Below, piece by piece: positions 54,700-64,000 of a DNA stretch of 64,000 nucleotides. The position numbers were made by a program, and so were the translations under genes. Source of the DNA: Arachis hypogaea (Eukaryota > Streptophyta > Magnoliopsida > Fabales > Fabaceae); the NCBI RefSeq assembly GCF_003086295.3, contig NC_092048.1, positions 71,032,841 through 71,096,840 on the forward strand. Reading direction: 5' to 3'. The first letter of the stretch is position 1. Every line of letters begins with the position of its first letter. The notes below the pieces were generated by a model. It was not told where the DNA came from and ran no database searches. It was given only the letters and a program-made list of their open reading frames with translations.

Positions 54700-55015
54700 G
54701 CGCCAACGTTAGCCAAAAAGTTAGAGGCTAACGTTGGCGCAAACTTTTGCTCTCCAGGGTGTGTTTTTCATGCGCCAACGTTAGCCAAAAAGTTAGGGGC
54801 TAACGTTGGCACAAACTTTTGCTCTCCAGGGTGTTGATTTGTGATGCCAAAAGTTAGCCAAAAAGTTTGAGGCTAACTTTTGCTCCAGCTTTTTGCCCAA
54901 AAGTTAGCCAAAAAGTTTGAGGCTAACTTTTGGTCCAGCTTTTTGCTTCCTGGTTCATTTTCAATTAATCCAAAAGTTTGAGCTAAAGTTTGAGGCAAAC
55001 TTTTACTCAAACTTT
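54700..55015. repeat. CCAACGTTAGCC/GGCTAACGTTGG inverted-repeat array, element D LTR
   Basis: Two hairpins with arms GCGCCAACGTTAGCC and GGCTAACGTTGGCGC around AAAAAGTTAGGG, followed by shorter AAAAGTTAGCC/GGCTAACTTTT and AAGTTTGAG units, with CTCCAGGGTGTG between copies. Further units lie at 54040-54130 and in the right LTR at 59330-59400 and 59935-60200. Confidence 0.85.
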
Positions 55016-55321
55016 TTGTCCTCTCTTCCTCCTAGCCATTCCTTCTTGCTTCAACCTTTCTCCAAGCTTTCTTCACCTATCATTAATCAACCAAACACAT
55101 CAAAGCTATGCTCAAAATCATGAGATATTCATTCTTTCATAATATGTGACAATTATAGCATAAAACCTCATGAAATAGCATGAATTCATACATGGTTGAT
55201 TAAATCAAAGGAAGCATGAAAATCTACCCAATTGGCTTGCTTATGGCTCAAGAAAGTGCATAAAACCTATTGAAAACAAAGGAAAAAGCATAGAAAAACA
55301 TGACATGTTGGCATGTCATCA

Positions 55322-55358
55322 CAACACCAAACTTAAACCTTGCTTGTCCCCAAGCAAG
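55322..55358 (-). promoter_or_regulatory. PPT-associated hairpin cassette, element D
   Basis: CTTGCTTG/CAAGCAAG with loop GGGA (55339-55358), then GTTTAAGTTTGGTGTTG up to the LTR. The outer base pair differs from A/B/F (C-G for G-C), a compensated change. Confidence 0.6.
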
Positions 55359-57069
55359 AAAAGAATCATGCAATAGAGATTGACAATCCAAGGCAAGAAG
55401 AATAGCAACTCAATGCTCATGGCAAGCTAGTTTTCTAAGCATGCTACAATCACAAGAGAAATGTAAATGATTGATGCTTCCATCTAGCTCAATTTATGAA
55501 ATCTTTCTCTTATATTTCTTCCTTGAAACAAGCTTTTGATTTTCTTATTTAGCTTCTCCTTTTGGGTGCTTTGCTCTATGAGTTGATAACAAAGCTACGA
55601 CTTCTAAATGCTTTGTTTTCAAGTATTACCACTTGATACATAAGCACCACAAGCATTTGATTAGAGGACTTCATTAAGCTCATTTTTCTTTTCTTTTCTT
55701 GACTCTCTAATCATTGATGCTCAAAGCCTTGAGCTTTGAGGGAGTGCTTTTGCACTTTGAGCCTAACCTTGACTTCTAAGTGTTTTGTTTTCAAGCATTT
55801 GGCTTGATACATAAACACCACAAGTACTTAACAAATGAATTGCCATTGGTACTCAGAGCCTTCAGCTTTCTCATTCTTTCCCTTTTTCTTTTCTTGCTTT
55901 ATTTTGCATTTGCTTCTTCAAGGTTTTCATGATTTTAAAAGATTTCACAAAATGTTCTAGATGAAAACTTCAATTAAATAAAATCCAATGCAATTGAGCA
56001 ACAATTAATCATACTAGCTTTCCAATACTTGTATGCACATGCTAAACTCTTCTTTAGTTCCTTGTTTGTTTATGATCATGATGCTTTACTGCTTTTGAAT
56101 TCACAAAACTCAAGTTGGTAATCACAATGGCATGGCAACATGTTATAAATCAATATTCAAGCTATACTTTATTCATACACACATGTAAACAGAAAAGATG
56201 AAGACAATCATGCATTTTAAGCGCTGGAAACAAATAAGGAGAAAAGGAACTTTACAACCTTGTAGTTCATCTTCATTATTGTTGTCCTTTTTCCTCTATT
56301 CTTCCTCTTTCCCTTGCCAAACTCAGACTGCTTGCTCATCCTCAAGCAACAATTAGAACAATGGCTAGGGGCTAAGATGGATCATGAATGTCTTACACAA
56401 TGAAAAGTTAGTAGTACATGTGTTCTAAGCAAGCAAAATTAAAGATAATAATCAAGGCATAAGAGACAGAGACATTGTGATTGCAAACTTAAGAAGGTGA
56501 GCATAATACTTTGCATAAAGAATAAGTGGCACACCAAACTTTGTGTGACACTTTCACTTGGAATTGATGCAAGTATCTTGTAAGGATTGGAAGCAAATTT
56601 TGTTGCATAGCAACACCAAACTTAGAATGCAATCCTATGTCAATTTATTTGAACTAAAACTAAACAAAAGAAACTGTTATATGTTAAATACAATCACCAA
56701 ATGAAGAGTCTGTTATGAATAAGGATGTCTTGGTGATGTATTAACAAAAAAGTTAATGAAGGAAAGCATTAAAAACAAGTAAATAAATGAAACAAAGGGA
56801 AAACAAAAATTATCCAACTAAGAAGAAAAATAACACTGTAAAAGGCAATATGATTATGCAGACAAGTGATGTTGCTGGATTGATTTGCATAGAAAAATAG
56901 GTGGCACACAAAACTTAGAATCTTGGTGTGTCACTTTCATGTAAAATTGATGCAATCATCCATGAAGATGGAAAATAGTTTGTTGCATGGCAACACCAAA
57001 CTTAGAATGTAACCATATGCCAATTTATTGAAATTTAAACAAAGCAAGTAAAAGAAATGTACCTACTGT
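55359..57069 (-). other. 3' UTR of element D
   Basis: No supported gene. It includes an internal AGGA-loop hairpin (minus strand TTGCTTG/TGAGCAA, 56332-56349) with AGTTTGGCAAGG after it, and several ACACCAAACTT motifs (56532, 56610, 56995). Confidence 0.55.
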
Positions 57070-57645
57070 CTACCTGTTCTTTACTTTCTTCCTCTTCTTC
57101 CAATTTGTTAAGAGAAATGACCTCAAAGGAGGAGAAGTTTCAGCTACTATCCCTTGCCTTGGCTTTTCCTCAGCAAGCTTCCTTTTGCAAATGGCTTGAT
57201 TGATCTTGCTTGCTGGATTAGGGACAAGATTGGTGCTCTTGTTAGTTGCCTTCACTTCTTTGAATCCAAGTCTTGGTTGCTGTGTGATTATTGGAGTTTT
57301 GTATTCATCCAGAGCCTTTTGAATCGGTGGTTCCATGAACTCTTCCTCACTTGAGTGTAAATTTTCTGGAATGACTTCCTCACTTTCTTGCTCCTCCACT
57401 TCCTCTTTTACACTCAACATTTGTTTTAATAGCTCTATCATGGAGGAGGTTTGTTGATCTTCCCAACATTTCTTCATCTCCTCTTCATATTTTTCGATCA
57501 CAGATTCAAGGAAAGTTTGTGAGGGTTGTGAATGTTCATGTTCCTTTATCACCTCAAGAGTAGTTTCAGGTTCCACTACTTTCACCACCTCTTCTTTTTT
57601 TGCAATTTCACTTGACACAGGGACCTTGCATTCTTGTTTTTCCAT
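57070..57645 (-). CDS. Glu-rich coiled-coil hypothetical protein, element D
   Basis: 191 codons, ATG at 57645. Acidic, Glu/Lys/Val-rich (EEVVKVVEPETTLEVIKEHE; SVKEEVEEQESEEV), with a Ser/Gln-rich middle and a basic end (NWKKRKKVKNR). A helical and partly disordered protein is likely; no domain is recognised. It lies 12 bases after the stop of the upstream ORF in another frame, so the two may be one broken gene. Compare the acidic ORF of N (25077-25706). Confidence 0.5.
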   Translation of the reverse strand: MEKQECKVPVSSEIAKKEEVVKVVEPETTLEVIKEHEHSQPSQTFLESVIEKYEEEMKKCWEDQQTSSMIELLKQMLSVKEEVEEQESEEVIPENLHSSEEEFMEPPIQKALDEYKTPIITQQPRLGFKEVKATNKSTNLVPNPASKINQAICKRKLAEEKPRQGIVAETSPPLRSFLLTNWKKRKKVKNR

Positions 57646-57656
57646 TTTCTCTTTCT

Positions 57657-58130
57657 TTAATTCAACAATTGGCCTACCTTTACTTCCATGTTTTTGAGGG
57701 AGTTTTCTAGTTCTTTATGGTATCTCTCTTCCTCCTCCGCAAATCTTTTGAGCATGGACTCAAGCTTTGAGAGGCTTTGGTTCATGGAAGTTTGTGTGGG
57801 TGGTGAGTTTTGACAGAGGCTTTCTGTAGAAGCGTGGTCAAGTGATGATATTTTTGGATGAATATCATATGGAGCATTAGAATTCCCTTCCCATCCACTA
57901 TTAAAATCATGACTTGTAGCATTTTGTGGTGGAGGGAAATATCCCATATAATTTCCTTTCTCATCTTGTGGTTCTGAAGCATAGCTCCATGACTTGGAGT
58001 GCTCAGAATTGGTATTTTCTTGGTGATATTCCCAACTACCATTAGAGATTGGTGATGGTGGGTGATATCCCATAAAATTTTGTTTGACCAAATGATGAGT
58101 TGAACTCCATTTGTATTTTGCAAACATCAA
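57657..58130 (-). CDS. Tyr/Ser/Pro-rich hypothetical protein with a gag-like tail, element D
   Basis: 157 codons, ATG at 58130, about 150 bp after the PBS. The first 100 residues are Tyr/Ser/Asn/Pro-rich (GYHPPSPISNGSWEYHQ). The end is a coiled coil, LSKLESMLKRFAEEEERYH, then MEVKVGQLLN. The VGQL motif after a coiled coil recalls NLEAQVGQLSKR of Athila gag-protease linkers, so this could be a relic of a gag C-terminal region. This is an inference from short similarity. Confidence 0.5.
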   Translation of the reverse strand: MMFAKYKWSSTHHLVKQNFMGYHPPSPISNGSWEYHQENTNSEHSKSWSYASEPQDEKGNYMGYFPPPQNATSHDFNSGWEGNSNAPYDIHPKISSLDHASTESLCQNSPPTQTSMNQSLSKLESMLKRFAEEEERYHKELENSLKNMEVKVGQLLN

Positions 58131-58282
58131 TGAAAATTGAAATTACTCATATCAGAGATGAGAATTTCTTAGTGAGGCAAAAACACAAACACCTTGGTTT
58201 CAGCTTAGAACAGAGAACAAAAATAAAGAAAATGCTTGATCTAGACTTCTCACCCACTTAATCATTGTTGATCTAAATCAAT

Positions 58283-58299
58283 CCCCGGCAACGGCGCCA
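58283..58299 (-). other. Primer binding site (tRNA-Asp), element D
   Basis: The plus strand reads CCCCGGCAACGGCGCCA, exact 17-nt match to the tRNA-Asp(GUC) 3' end; six bases to the LTR. Confidence 0.9.
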
Positions 58300-58305
58300 A
58301 AAACT

Positions 58306-60506
58306 TGATGGATATTTTTGTGGAAAAACGAGTTTCTCCAAAACACCCAAAACTAACCGGCAAGTGCACCGGGTCGCATCAAGTAATAAAACTCACGGGA
58401 GTGAGGTCGATCCCACAGGGATTGATGGATCAAGCAACTTTAGTGGGTGATTAGTTTAGTCAAGCTAACATTGAGTGATTTGAATGACAATTGAAGCCAA
58501 CAGAATGTAAACTTGCAGGAATTATAAAGTGCAGAAAGTAAAATTGCAAGTAACTTAAAGAGCAAGAAAGTAAAATAGCTGAAACTTAAATTGCATGAAA
58601 GTAAAGGGGACTGGGTGCAGGGAAATTAAATGAAAGCAGTAAATCAAAGCTTAGAACAATTGCAAGGAAATTAAAATTGCATGAAAATTAAATTCATATC
58701 ACAGTGGCTCAAATGTAAAATCTGAATGAGAGGTTGAAGATCTCAAGGGTTGGATGAGACTAGAGACCAAGTCTAGATCTCAATTCCTTCCTTGATCCAA
58801 CAGAGAATAATTGCAGAAGAAAATAGAGAGGAAAGCAGTAAAGAGAGTTTTGATTCAAATCACAATTTCTTCAAATTATGCAGCAAGTAAACAGAGAGAA
58901 ATCTCAGAGGGAGAATGAAACAGAACACCTTCAATTCTCCACCCAAGACGTAAAAACAAAGAAAAGAAAACTAAAGAGAGAGAGCTCTGTATTCCTAATG
59001 CTCCCTAGTGGAGCTCGCCTTCCCTTCAACAAATATGAAAATGATGCCTTATATAGGCTTTTACAAAATGAAAATGAAAATGAAAATGAAATTAAAAACA
59101 AATTACAATTAAATGAAATTCCTATTTTATCTATCTCTTGTGCCTTTGAGTGATGACAATTGGGCCCTTGCTCTTGATGGAATTGGGTTGATAGAGGCCT
59201 TGGTTGATTGCTCTTGGAGTTTGGAGAAGAACCGAATTGAACCGGGTTTGGAATCATGAAAGCTTGAGTAAAAGTTTGAGTAAAAGTTTGAGGCTAACTT
59301 TTACTCTAACTTTTCACATCAGCCACCCTTCTTTGCTGATACCAACGTTGGGGCAAAAGTTAGGGGTCAAACTTTTGCTCCAACGTTGGCCCCCTTGTGT
59401 GCATGTGTGGGGTGCTACTTTGTCCTCTTGTCAACGTTGCCAATTTCATACCAACTATAGACTATTATATATGGTTGGAAAGCTCTGAATGTCAGATTTC
59501 TAACCCAATTAAAATCACCTCAATTGGACATCTACAACTCAAGTTATGCTCATTTGAAGAGGACAAGGTCGCTGGCCTTGGTGTGCAGCGTTTGAGGTAA
59601 AGTTTGCCTCAAACCTGGACGAAAACGCCAGTTCTGGAGGCTCAAACGCATTGTTCACCCCATACTATTATACATTGTTGGAAAGCCCTGAATGTCTACT
59701 TTCCAATGCCTTTGGAAGAACATCATTTGGAGCTCTACAGCTCGAGTTATACTCCGTCGAAGGTGCAGAGGTCAGTTGGCCTCACTGCATGTTACCACCA
59801 TATTCGTTTATGCACATTTCGGGGCAGTTTTCTCCCTCAATTTTAGTGTCCACCATGCAGTGCCATATATGCCTGGAAAGCTCTTGATTCCTACTTTCTA
59901 TTGCTTTTTTGAATCACCCCTTGTATGCCTTGTGGCGCCAACGTTAGCCAAAAAGTTAGAGGCTAACATTGGCGCAAACTTTTGCTCTCCAGGGTGTGTT
60001 TTTCATGCGCCAACGTTAGCCAAAAAGTTAGGGGCTAACGTTGGCGCAAACTTTTTCTCTCCAGGGTGTTGATTTGTGATGCCAAAAGTTAGCCAAAAAG
60101 TTTGAGGCTAACTTTTGGTCCAGCTTTTTGCTTCCTGGTTCATTTTCAATTAATCCAAAAGTTTGAGCTAAAGTTTGAGGCAAACTTTTGCTCAAACTTT
60201 TTGTCCTCTCTTCCTCCTAGCCATTCCTTCTTGCTTCAACCTTTCTCCAAGCTTTCTTCACCTATCATTAATCAACCAAACACATCAAAACTATGCTCAA
60301 AATCATGAGATATTCATTCTTTCATAATATGTGACAATTATAGCATAAAACCTCATGAAATAGCATGAATTCATACATTGTTGATTAAATCAAAGGAAGC
60401 ATGAAAATCTACCCAATTGGCTTGCTTATGGCTCAAGAAAGTGCATAAAACCTATTGAAAACAAAGGAAAAAGCATAGAAAAACATGACATGTTGGCATG
60501 TCATCA
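58306..60506 (-). repeat. Element D 5' LTR (2201 bp)
   Basis: Near-identical partner of 53010-55321, shorter by three deletions, one of which removes a unit of the inverted-repeat array. TATA box at 59047-59055. Confidence 0.92.
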
Positions 60507-60727
60507 GGCCTCAAGAGCAAAGCATCCCTCCATGCGAGTACTAGACTCAACTGGCAGTATCCATTGGACAGTTGATATCTACCATGGACCAACTGAAAGA
60601 AGAACACAAAAGCCATTTTATCGTCCTTCATAAGCTGACTGACGAGCAAAAGAAGCAGGGGCGCAAGTTAGAAGCGTTGAAGTGCCAGAAGGGATCCTCT
60701 GGAGAGAGCAGCAGCCACCATGACTGA
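60507..60727 (+). pseudogene. Athila third ORF, C-terminal end, element H
   Basis: It resumes after element D. The open part reads SIGQLISTMDQLKEEHKSHF, then LHKLTDEQKKQGRKLEALK and ends SSSHHD with TGA at 60727. This aligns with the coiled-coil tail of B (LGELSSNMGQLRVEHQ). The first ~50 bp after the target duplication are out of frame. Confidence 0.8.
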
Positions 60728-61295
60728 GGTGGTTGAGTTTCTCCCTCATCTCCCTTATCTCATCTGTGTTTTCAGTACTCTATTTAATTTTCGGTTTTCC
60801 CATCCTAAAATTTATGATCACTGTTAGGATTTCTTGCTTTCTAGTTTAGTAAGTTAATTTTGAAATTTTAAGTTAATTTTTGAAAAATATCTCATGTATC
60901 ACCCATTAAACTTAAACAAAGTTTTAAGAAGAAGAGTGATAATAAAGTGCATAAGAATTCGAGTTATATATGCCTTGTGTGGTTTAGTTGCCTTGACATG
61001 GTGGCCTCACCTCTATTTCTGAATGTATGAATTAACTGGGCATATTTGATGTTGGAGTTGAGTATGTTAGTTCTTGAGGAACAAGAACTTAGAGAAGTAT
61101 TATAGATTCTCTGAAACAAGAAAAAATTGATTCTTGGAGCAAAACAAACAGCAAAATAAATTTAAAAAAAAGAAAAATCGAAAGAAAAAGATCCAAGGCT
61201 TTGAGCATTAATGGTTAGAAGGGTCAAAACTGATCTAAACCTCAAAAGAGTGGTTTTCCCTAACCATATTCTTGTGGTGTGAAAGTGTCAACTGA
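60728..61295 (+). other. 3' UTR of element H, first part
   Basis: No gene. It has the CCAAGGCTTTGAGCATTAAT segment shared with A (10599) and F, then is cut by solo LTR E. Confidence 0.65.
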
Positions 61296-61644
61296 TCCTT
61301 TGATGATAAGTCATCTTAGCCTAGTTTTACTAGTCTTTTTCTTTATTTTTATTAGAATTTATGCACTTTCTTGCATTACAAGTAAGTAATTTGGAGTAGA
61401 ATTGCATGGTTTCCTTGAATCAATCAACCACTATTTAATTGATACTAAATCATGAGGTTCAAGCTAAATTTAATTGATTTTTATTGATTTATAAACCTTG
61501 TGAATTTGGTGATACTTTGATTAGTTGTTTTGATTACTTGTAGGTGAAGAAAAGAAGAAAATAAGAAAGCGTGGCCCAAGGGAAAGAAGAATATGGCAAA
61601 GGAAACTAGGAAGCTTGGCATATGGAAGAAGGAAGCACAATGCT

Positions 61645-62310
61645 CTCTTCAGGAGCGGAGCACTCTCTCAAGGGAGCCAAACTATGAGCCAAGAAGAGCA
61701 AAGTATGATGCTACGCTCCCATTGAGAGCAGAGCACAATTTGGGGCCAAGAAATAAAGAAGAGAATAATGATGCTCCGCTCTCCTTGAGAACATTATCGG
61801 GCTCCATCCAAAACAATTTAAAGGAAAAAGGTTTGCCAATGCTCTCCCCAAGAATCGAATCAAGCACCTAAGGAAGGAAAGGAAGCGCTACTACAAAGCT
61901 TGGCAAGAGAAAAATACACAAAAGGCATTCCACAAGTTTCGAACCCAAGGCACCTCTACTCCTTGCATGCGCCACCTTTATTTCCTTCACAAAGAAAAAG
62001 AGCCAGCATGCCTTCCCAAGGTTTCAAACTTGGGACCTCACCCAAGAACAAGGAATGCTACGCTCCCAAGGAGAGCAGAGCGCTACTCCTTGGTGCAACA
62101 CATACAACATGACACGGCCAGGGAGCATGAGGCGCGCAACATTGACACGGGCAGGGGTCAAGGCAAGGCGCACAAGACACACACCAAGGCAGCCAATGCT
62201 CCGCTCCCCACAAGAGTGGAACGCTATCCTGTTTCCCTCCAAGCCTTGGCACGCAACAAGGAGCCCCAAGACAAGCTTCAATGCTCCGCTCCCCACAAGA
62301 GCAGAGCATC
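61645..62310. repeat. GCTCCGCTC/GAGCGGAGC inverted-repeat units in solo LTR E
   Basis: Recurring pairs such as ATGCTCCGCTC followed within 10-20 bp by AGAGCAGAGC (61645, 61710, 61770, 62055, 62195, 62280). This is an array in the same relative LTR region as the palindromes of the other families. Confidence 0.75.
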
Positions 62311-62419
62311 CTCCTGGGAGCAACACATGGGCTAAAATTCAACTAAAAATCCAATTAAATTCAAATCTTTACCAAATTAAAAAGCCCACCCAAATTCTAA
62401 AATCCAAGAATAGAAAATG

Positions 62420-62428
62420 TATAAATAG
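62420..62428 (+). promoter_or_regulatory. TATA box, solo LTR E
   Basis: TATAAATAG just downstream of the inverted-repeat array. It may still act as a promoter. Confidence 0.55.
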
Positions 62429-63402
62429 AAGCTAGTTTGATTTAGAGAGGACCTTTACTTTGATTTTGAACTTCTACCTTGTTGCTTCTTTTAATTTTTA
62501 TTTTTGTAATTTTGAGGTTTTTACTTGAAATTTGGATCTTGGAGAATTGGGAAGGAGAATTGATCTCTCTTCTTCCTTGTTCTTGCTTGAGCACTCTTTA
62601 CTTTTCATCTTGGATCTTGGGTGGAGAATTGAAGAACTTCTGTTTCAATCTCACCTTGAGATCTCTTGTTTACTTTCTGTATAATTTTAGAATTTGTGAT
62701 TTGAATTCCAATTCTGTTTACTGCTTCCATCCTTCTACTTCTTCTGCAATTTACTTTTCCAATTTTCTTTTGTAATTATTCTTGTTGGATCAAGGAAGGA
62801 TTTGAGATCTAGACTTGTTTTCTAGTCTCTTCCACTCCTGAGATCTTCAACCTTCTTTTAAATTGCTGCAACTAAGCATCAGTCACTTTCTGTTTTAATT
62901 CTTCAAGCATTTTTACTCTTCTGATTGAGATCTACTTAAACTCAATTCATCTTTTGCTCTTCTGTTTATTGGAAATTACTTCTGCTTGTTAAATTCCTGC
63001 GATCCCAGTTCCCAATCCCCTTTATAATTCAAGCAATTTACCTTTCTTGCACTTTAAGATTCAGTCATTTACATTTCTTGCAATCTAAGTTTCTACAATT
63101 TAATTTACTTGTTCTTTAAGATTCATCACTTTTACTTTCTGTTCTCTTTAATTTACTGCAATTCTGCCCTCTCTCTTTACATTTCATGCAATTTAGCTTC
63201 TGTCAATTACAAACCACTCAAACCAATACTTGACTCGCTTGACTAAATCAACCACTAAACTAAAATTGCTCAATCCTTCAATCCCTGTGGGATCGACCTC
63301 ACTCATGTGAGTTATTATTACTTGATGCGACCTGGTACACTTGCTGGTTAGTTTTAGGTGTTTGGAAATTCGTTTTGTTTTCCAAAATACACCATCACCC
63401 TT

Positions 63403-63603
63403 GAGACTGAGCACTTAAAGTCGTGACCTAATGCTGTTACAAAGTATGCATAAGGCACTGAGCACCACTGTCTGGGAGAAAAAGCAAAGACAAATTTGAA
63501 CCCAAAAGGTTCTCCCAGTTAAGTGCTTGTGGTGTTCTTGTATCAAGTCAAGCTTGAAAACAAAACACTTAGGGTCACGACTAGGCTCAAAGGTGCAAAG
63601 CAC
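63403..63603 (+). other. 3' UTR of element H, second part
   Basis: It continues 61295 across the solo LTR (compare A at 10708-10920). It stops before the expected hairpin/PPT cassette. Confidence 0.6.
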
Positions 63604-64000
63604 TGATGCGGGTGCATCATTACCTATTTTTAGTAGTTATTTCAGTAGATTTTTGTTTAGTTTTCATATAAATTTTGCCAATAAATGAGTAATAGCATGA
63701 AAAATCTCTTCATGAAACAAAATCTCAAGCATAGGTGAATTTTAGTTAATATACAGGGTAAATATGATAAAATAGATCACACTAAGTAAAGTTTTAATTT
63801 TGAGTATTATTAGCACACTTAGTATATAAAGATCATCTTGTATGTTACCTTGATGCACTTTGTTTGTTTGATTTCAGGCCAAAAGAAGCAGAGAAGAGCC
63901 ACGTTAGTGGCTACGTTAGTGCTACTGACATGGGCACTAACGTGGAAGGAAGGAAAGTTTGGAACGTTAGTGGGAATGTTAATGGCATTAACATTGAAGA
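63604..64000 (+). repeat. Start of a further LTR (element G), runs off the window
   Basis: TGATGCGGGTGCATCA start, A/T-rich U3, and ACGTTAGTGG/CACTAACGTGG inverted-repeat units from 63903. It could be the 3' LTR of H, but the missing hairpin/PPT before it favours another insertion in the 3' UTR of H. The target duplication cannot be checked. Confidence 0.6.

Larger units (their letters stand above)
53010..55321 (-). repeat. Element D 3' LTR (2312 bp)
   Basis: The minus strand starts TGATGACATGCCAACATGTC and ends AAAATATCCATCA. It holds a TATA box (53767-53775), a polyadenylation-type A-rich region, the U5 block (GTGGGATCGACCTCACTC form near 53100) and inverted-repeat arrays at 54040-54130 and 54700-55015. 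Confidence 0.9.
53010..60506 (-). mobile_element. Element D: non-autonomous LTR element with long LTRs
   Basis: LTRs 53010-55321 (2312 bp) and 58306-60506 (2201 bp); target duplication GGCCT (53005-53009 and 60507-60511); PBS 58299-58283; hairpin/PPT beside the left LTR. The interior is only 3 kb and encodes two non-enzymatic ORFs. The LTRs are very similar apart from a few deletions in the right copy (near 58575, 59920 and 60080), so the insertion is young. Confidence 0.92.
61301..63397 (+). mobile_element. Solo LTR (element E), 2097 bp
   Basis: Starts TGATGATAAGTCATC and ends AATACACCATCA, flanked by TCCTT (61296-61300) and CCCTT (63398-63402), a target duplication with one change. No internal region, PBS or PPT: the product of LTR-LTR recombination. 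It contains a TATA box at 62420, the U5 block near 63285-63355 and GAGCGGAGC-type inverted repeats. It probably belongs to a family related to D because the U5 and general layout agree. Confidence 0.88.

Noticed and set aside
54324..54837. Several overlapping plus-strand frames in the D LTRs (also 59604-60072)
   Set aside because: They occur in both LTRs, antisense to the element, overlap in three frames and contain the inverted-repeat array; no start context or family similarity.
62024..62342. Overlapping open frames on both strands in solo LTR E
   Set aside because: They arise from the GC-richer inverted-repeat array, have odd Cys/Pro composition and lie wholly inside an LTR.

Overview
The window is a plant repeat block with no recognisable host gene. 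Everything I can identify is LTR retrotransposon sequence, mostly Ty3/gypsy of the Athila type, with one Tat/Ogre-type element, one decayed chromovirus-like piece and two non-autonomous families. Primer binding sites match the 3' end of plant tRNA-Asp(GUC) in almost every element. The LTR opening TGATGAGCGGATAATTTATA and the many GGCGTTNAACGCC palindromes are what I remember from peanut (Arachis) BAC sequence, including the FIDEL family. The organism assignment (Arachis, probably pericentromeric or another heterochromatic region) is therefore recollection plus inference, not a database result.

Layout. (1) 1-20395: Athila-like element A (+). Its 5' LTR remnant is 1-1006 and its 3' half is 9249-20395. 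Element F (-, 1007-9248) sits in the 5' LTR of A. A deletion apparently fused the truncated right LTR of F to the 3' internal part of A at 9248/9249. Element T (-, 12460-19950, 543-bp LTRs, target duplication GTAGC) is inserted in the 3' LTR of A; it keeps gag-protease and the integrase tail, has lost RT/RNase H/most of integrase, and carries an antisense spliced accessory gene. (2) 20396-22846: decayed chromovirus-like gag piece and LTR. (3) 22847-30797: element N (+), a non-autonomous element with 1.6-kb LTRs and no gag/pol. (4) 30798-63603: one old Athila element H (+), split by four insertions: B (-, 31566-42392, target duplication CAAGG), C (+, 43560-49851, composite), D (-, 53010-60506, target duplication GGCCT) and a solo LTR E (61301-63397, target duplication TCCTT/CCCTT). 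Removing the insertions rejoins the gag, protease, early RT, integrase, third ORF and 3' UTR of H in order. (5) 63604-64000: start of another LTR, running off the window.

Function. No element looks autonomous. H is the only one with RT and integrase remains, and it is full of stops. F and B share one architecture, gag-protease then an Athila third ('env-like') ORF with RT/integrase missing at the same junction. They look like a non-autonomous subfamily that would need enzymes from a relative. D and N encode only Tyr/Pro/Asn-rich and Glu-rich proteins.

Most interesting signals are non-coding and shared between families: (a) a hairpin plus TTTAAGTTTGGTGT cassette present once upstream of the third ORF (loop AGGA) and again directly before the 3' LTR (loop GGGA); (b) family-specific arrays of short palindromes (GGCGTTTAACGCC; CCAACGTTAGCC/GGCTAACGTTGG; GAGCGGAGC; GCGTAAGCACGC); (c) a conserved U5 block; (d) an in-frame UAG at the same place between gag and protease in F and B.
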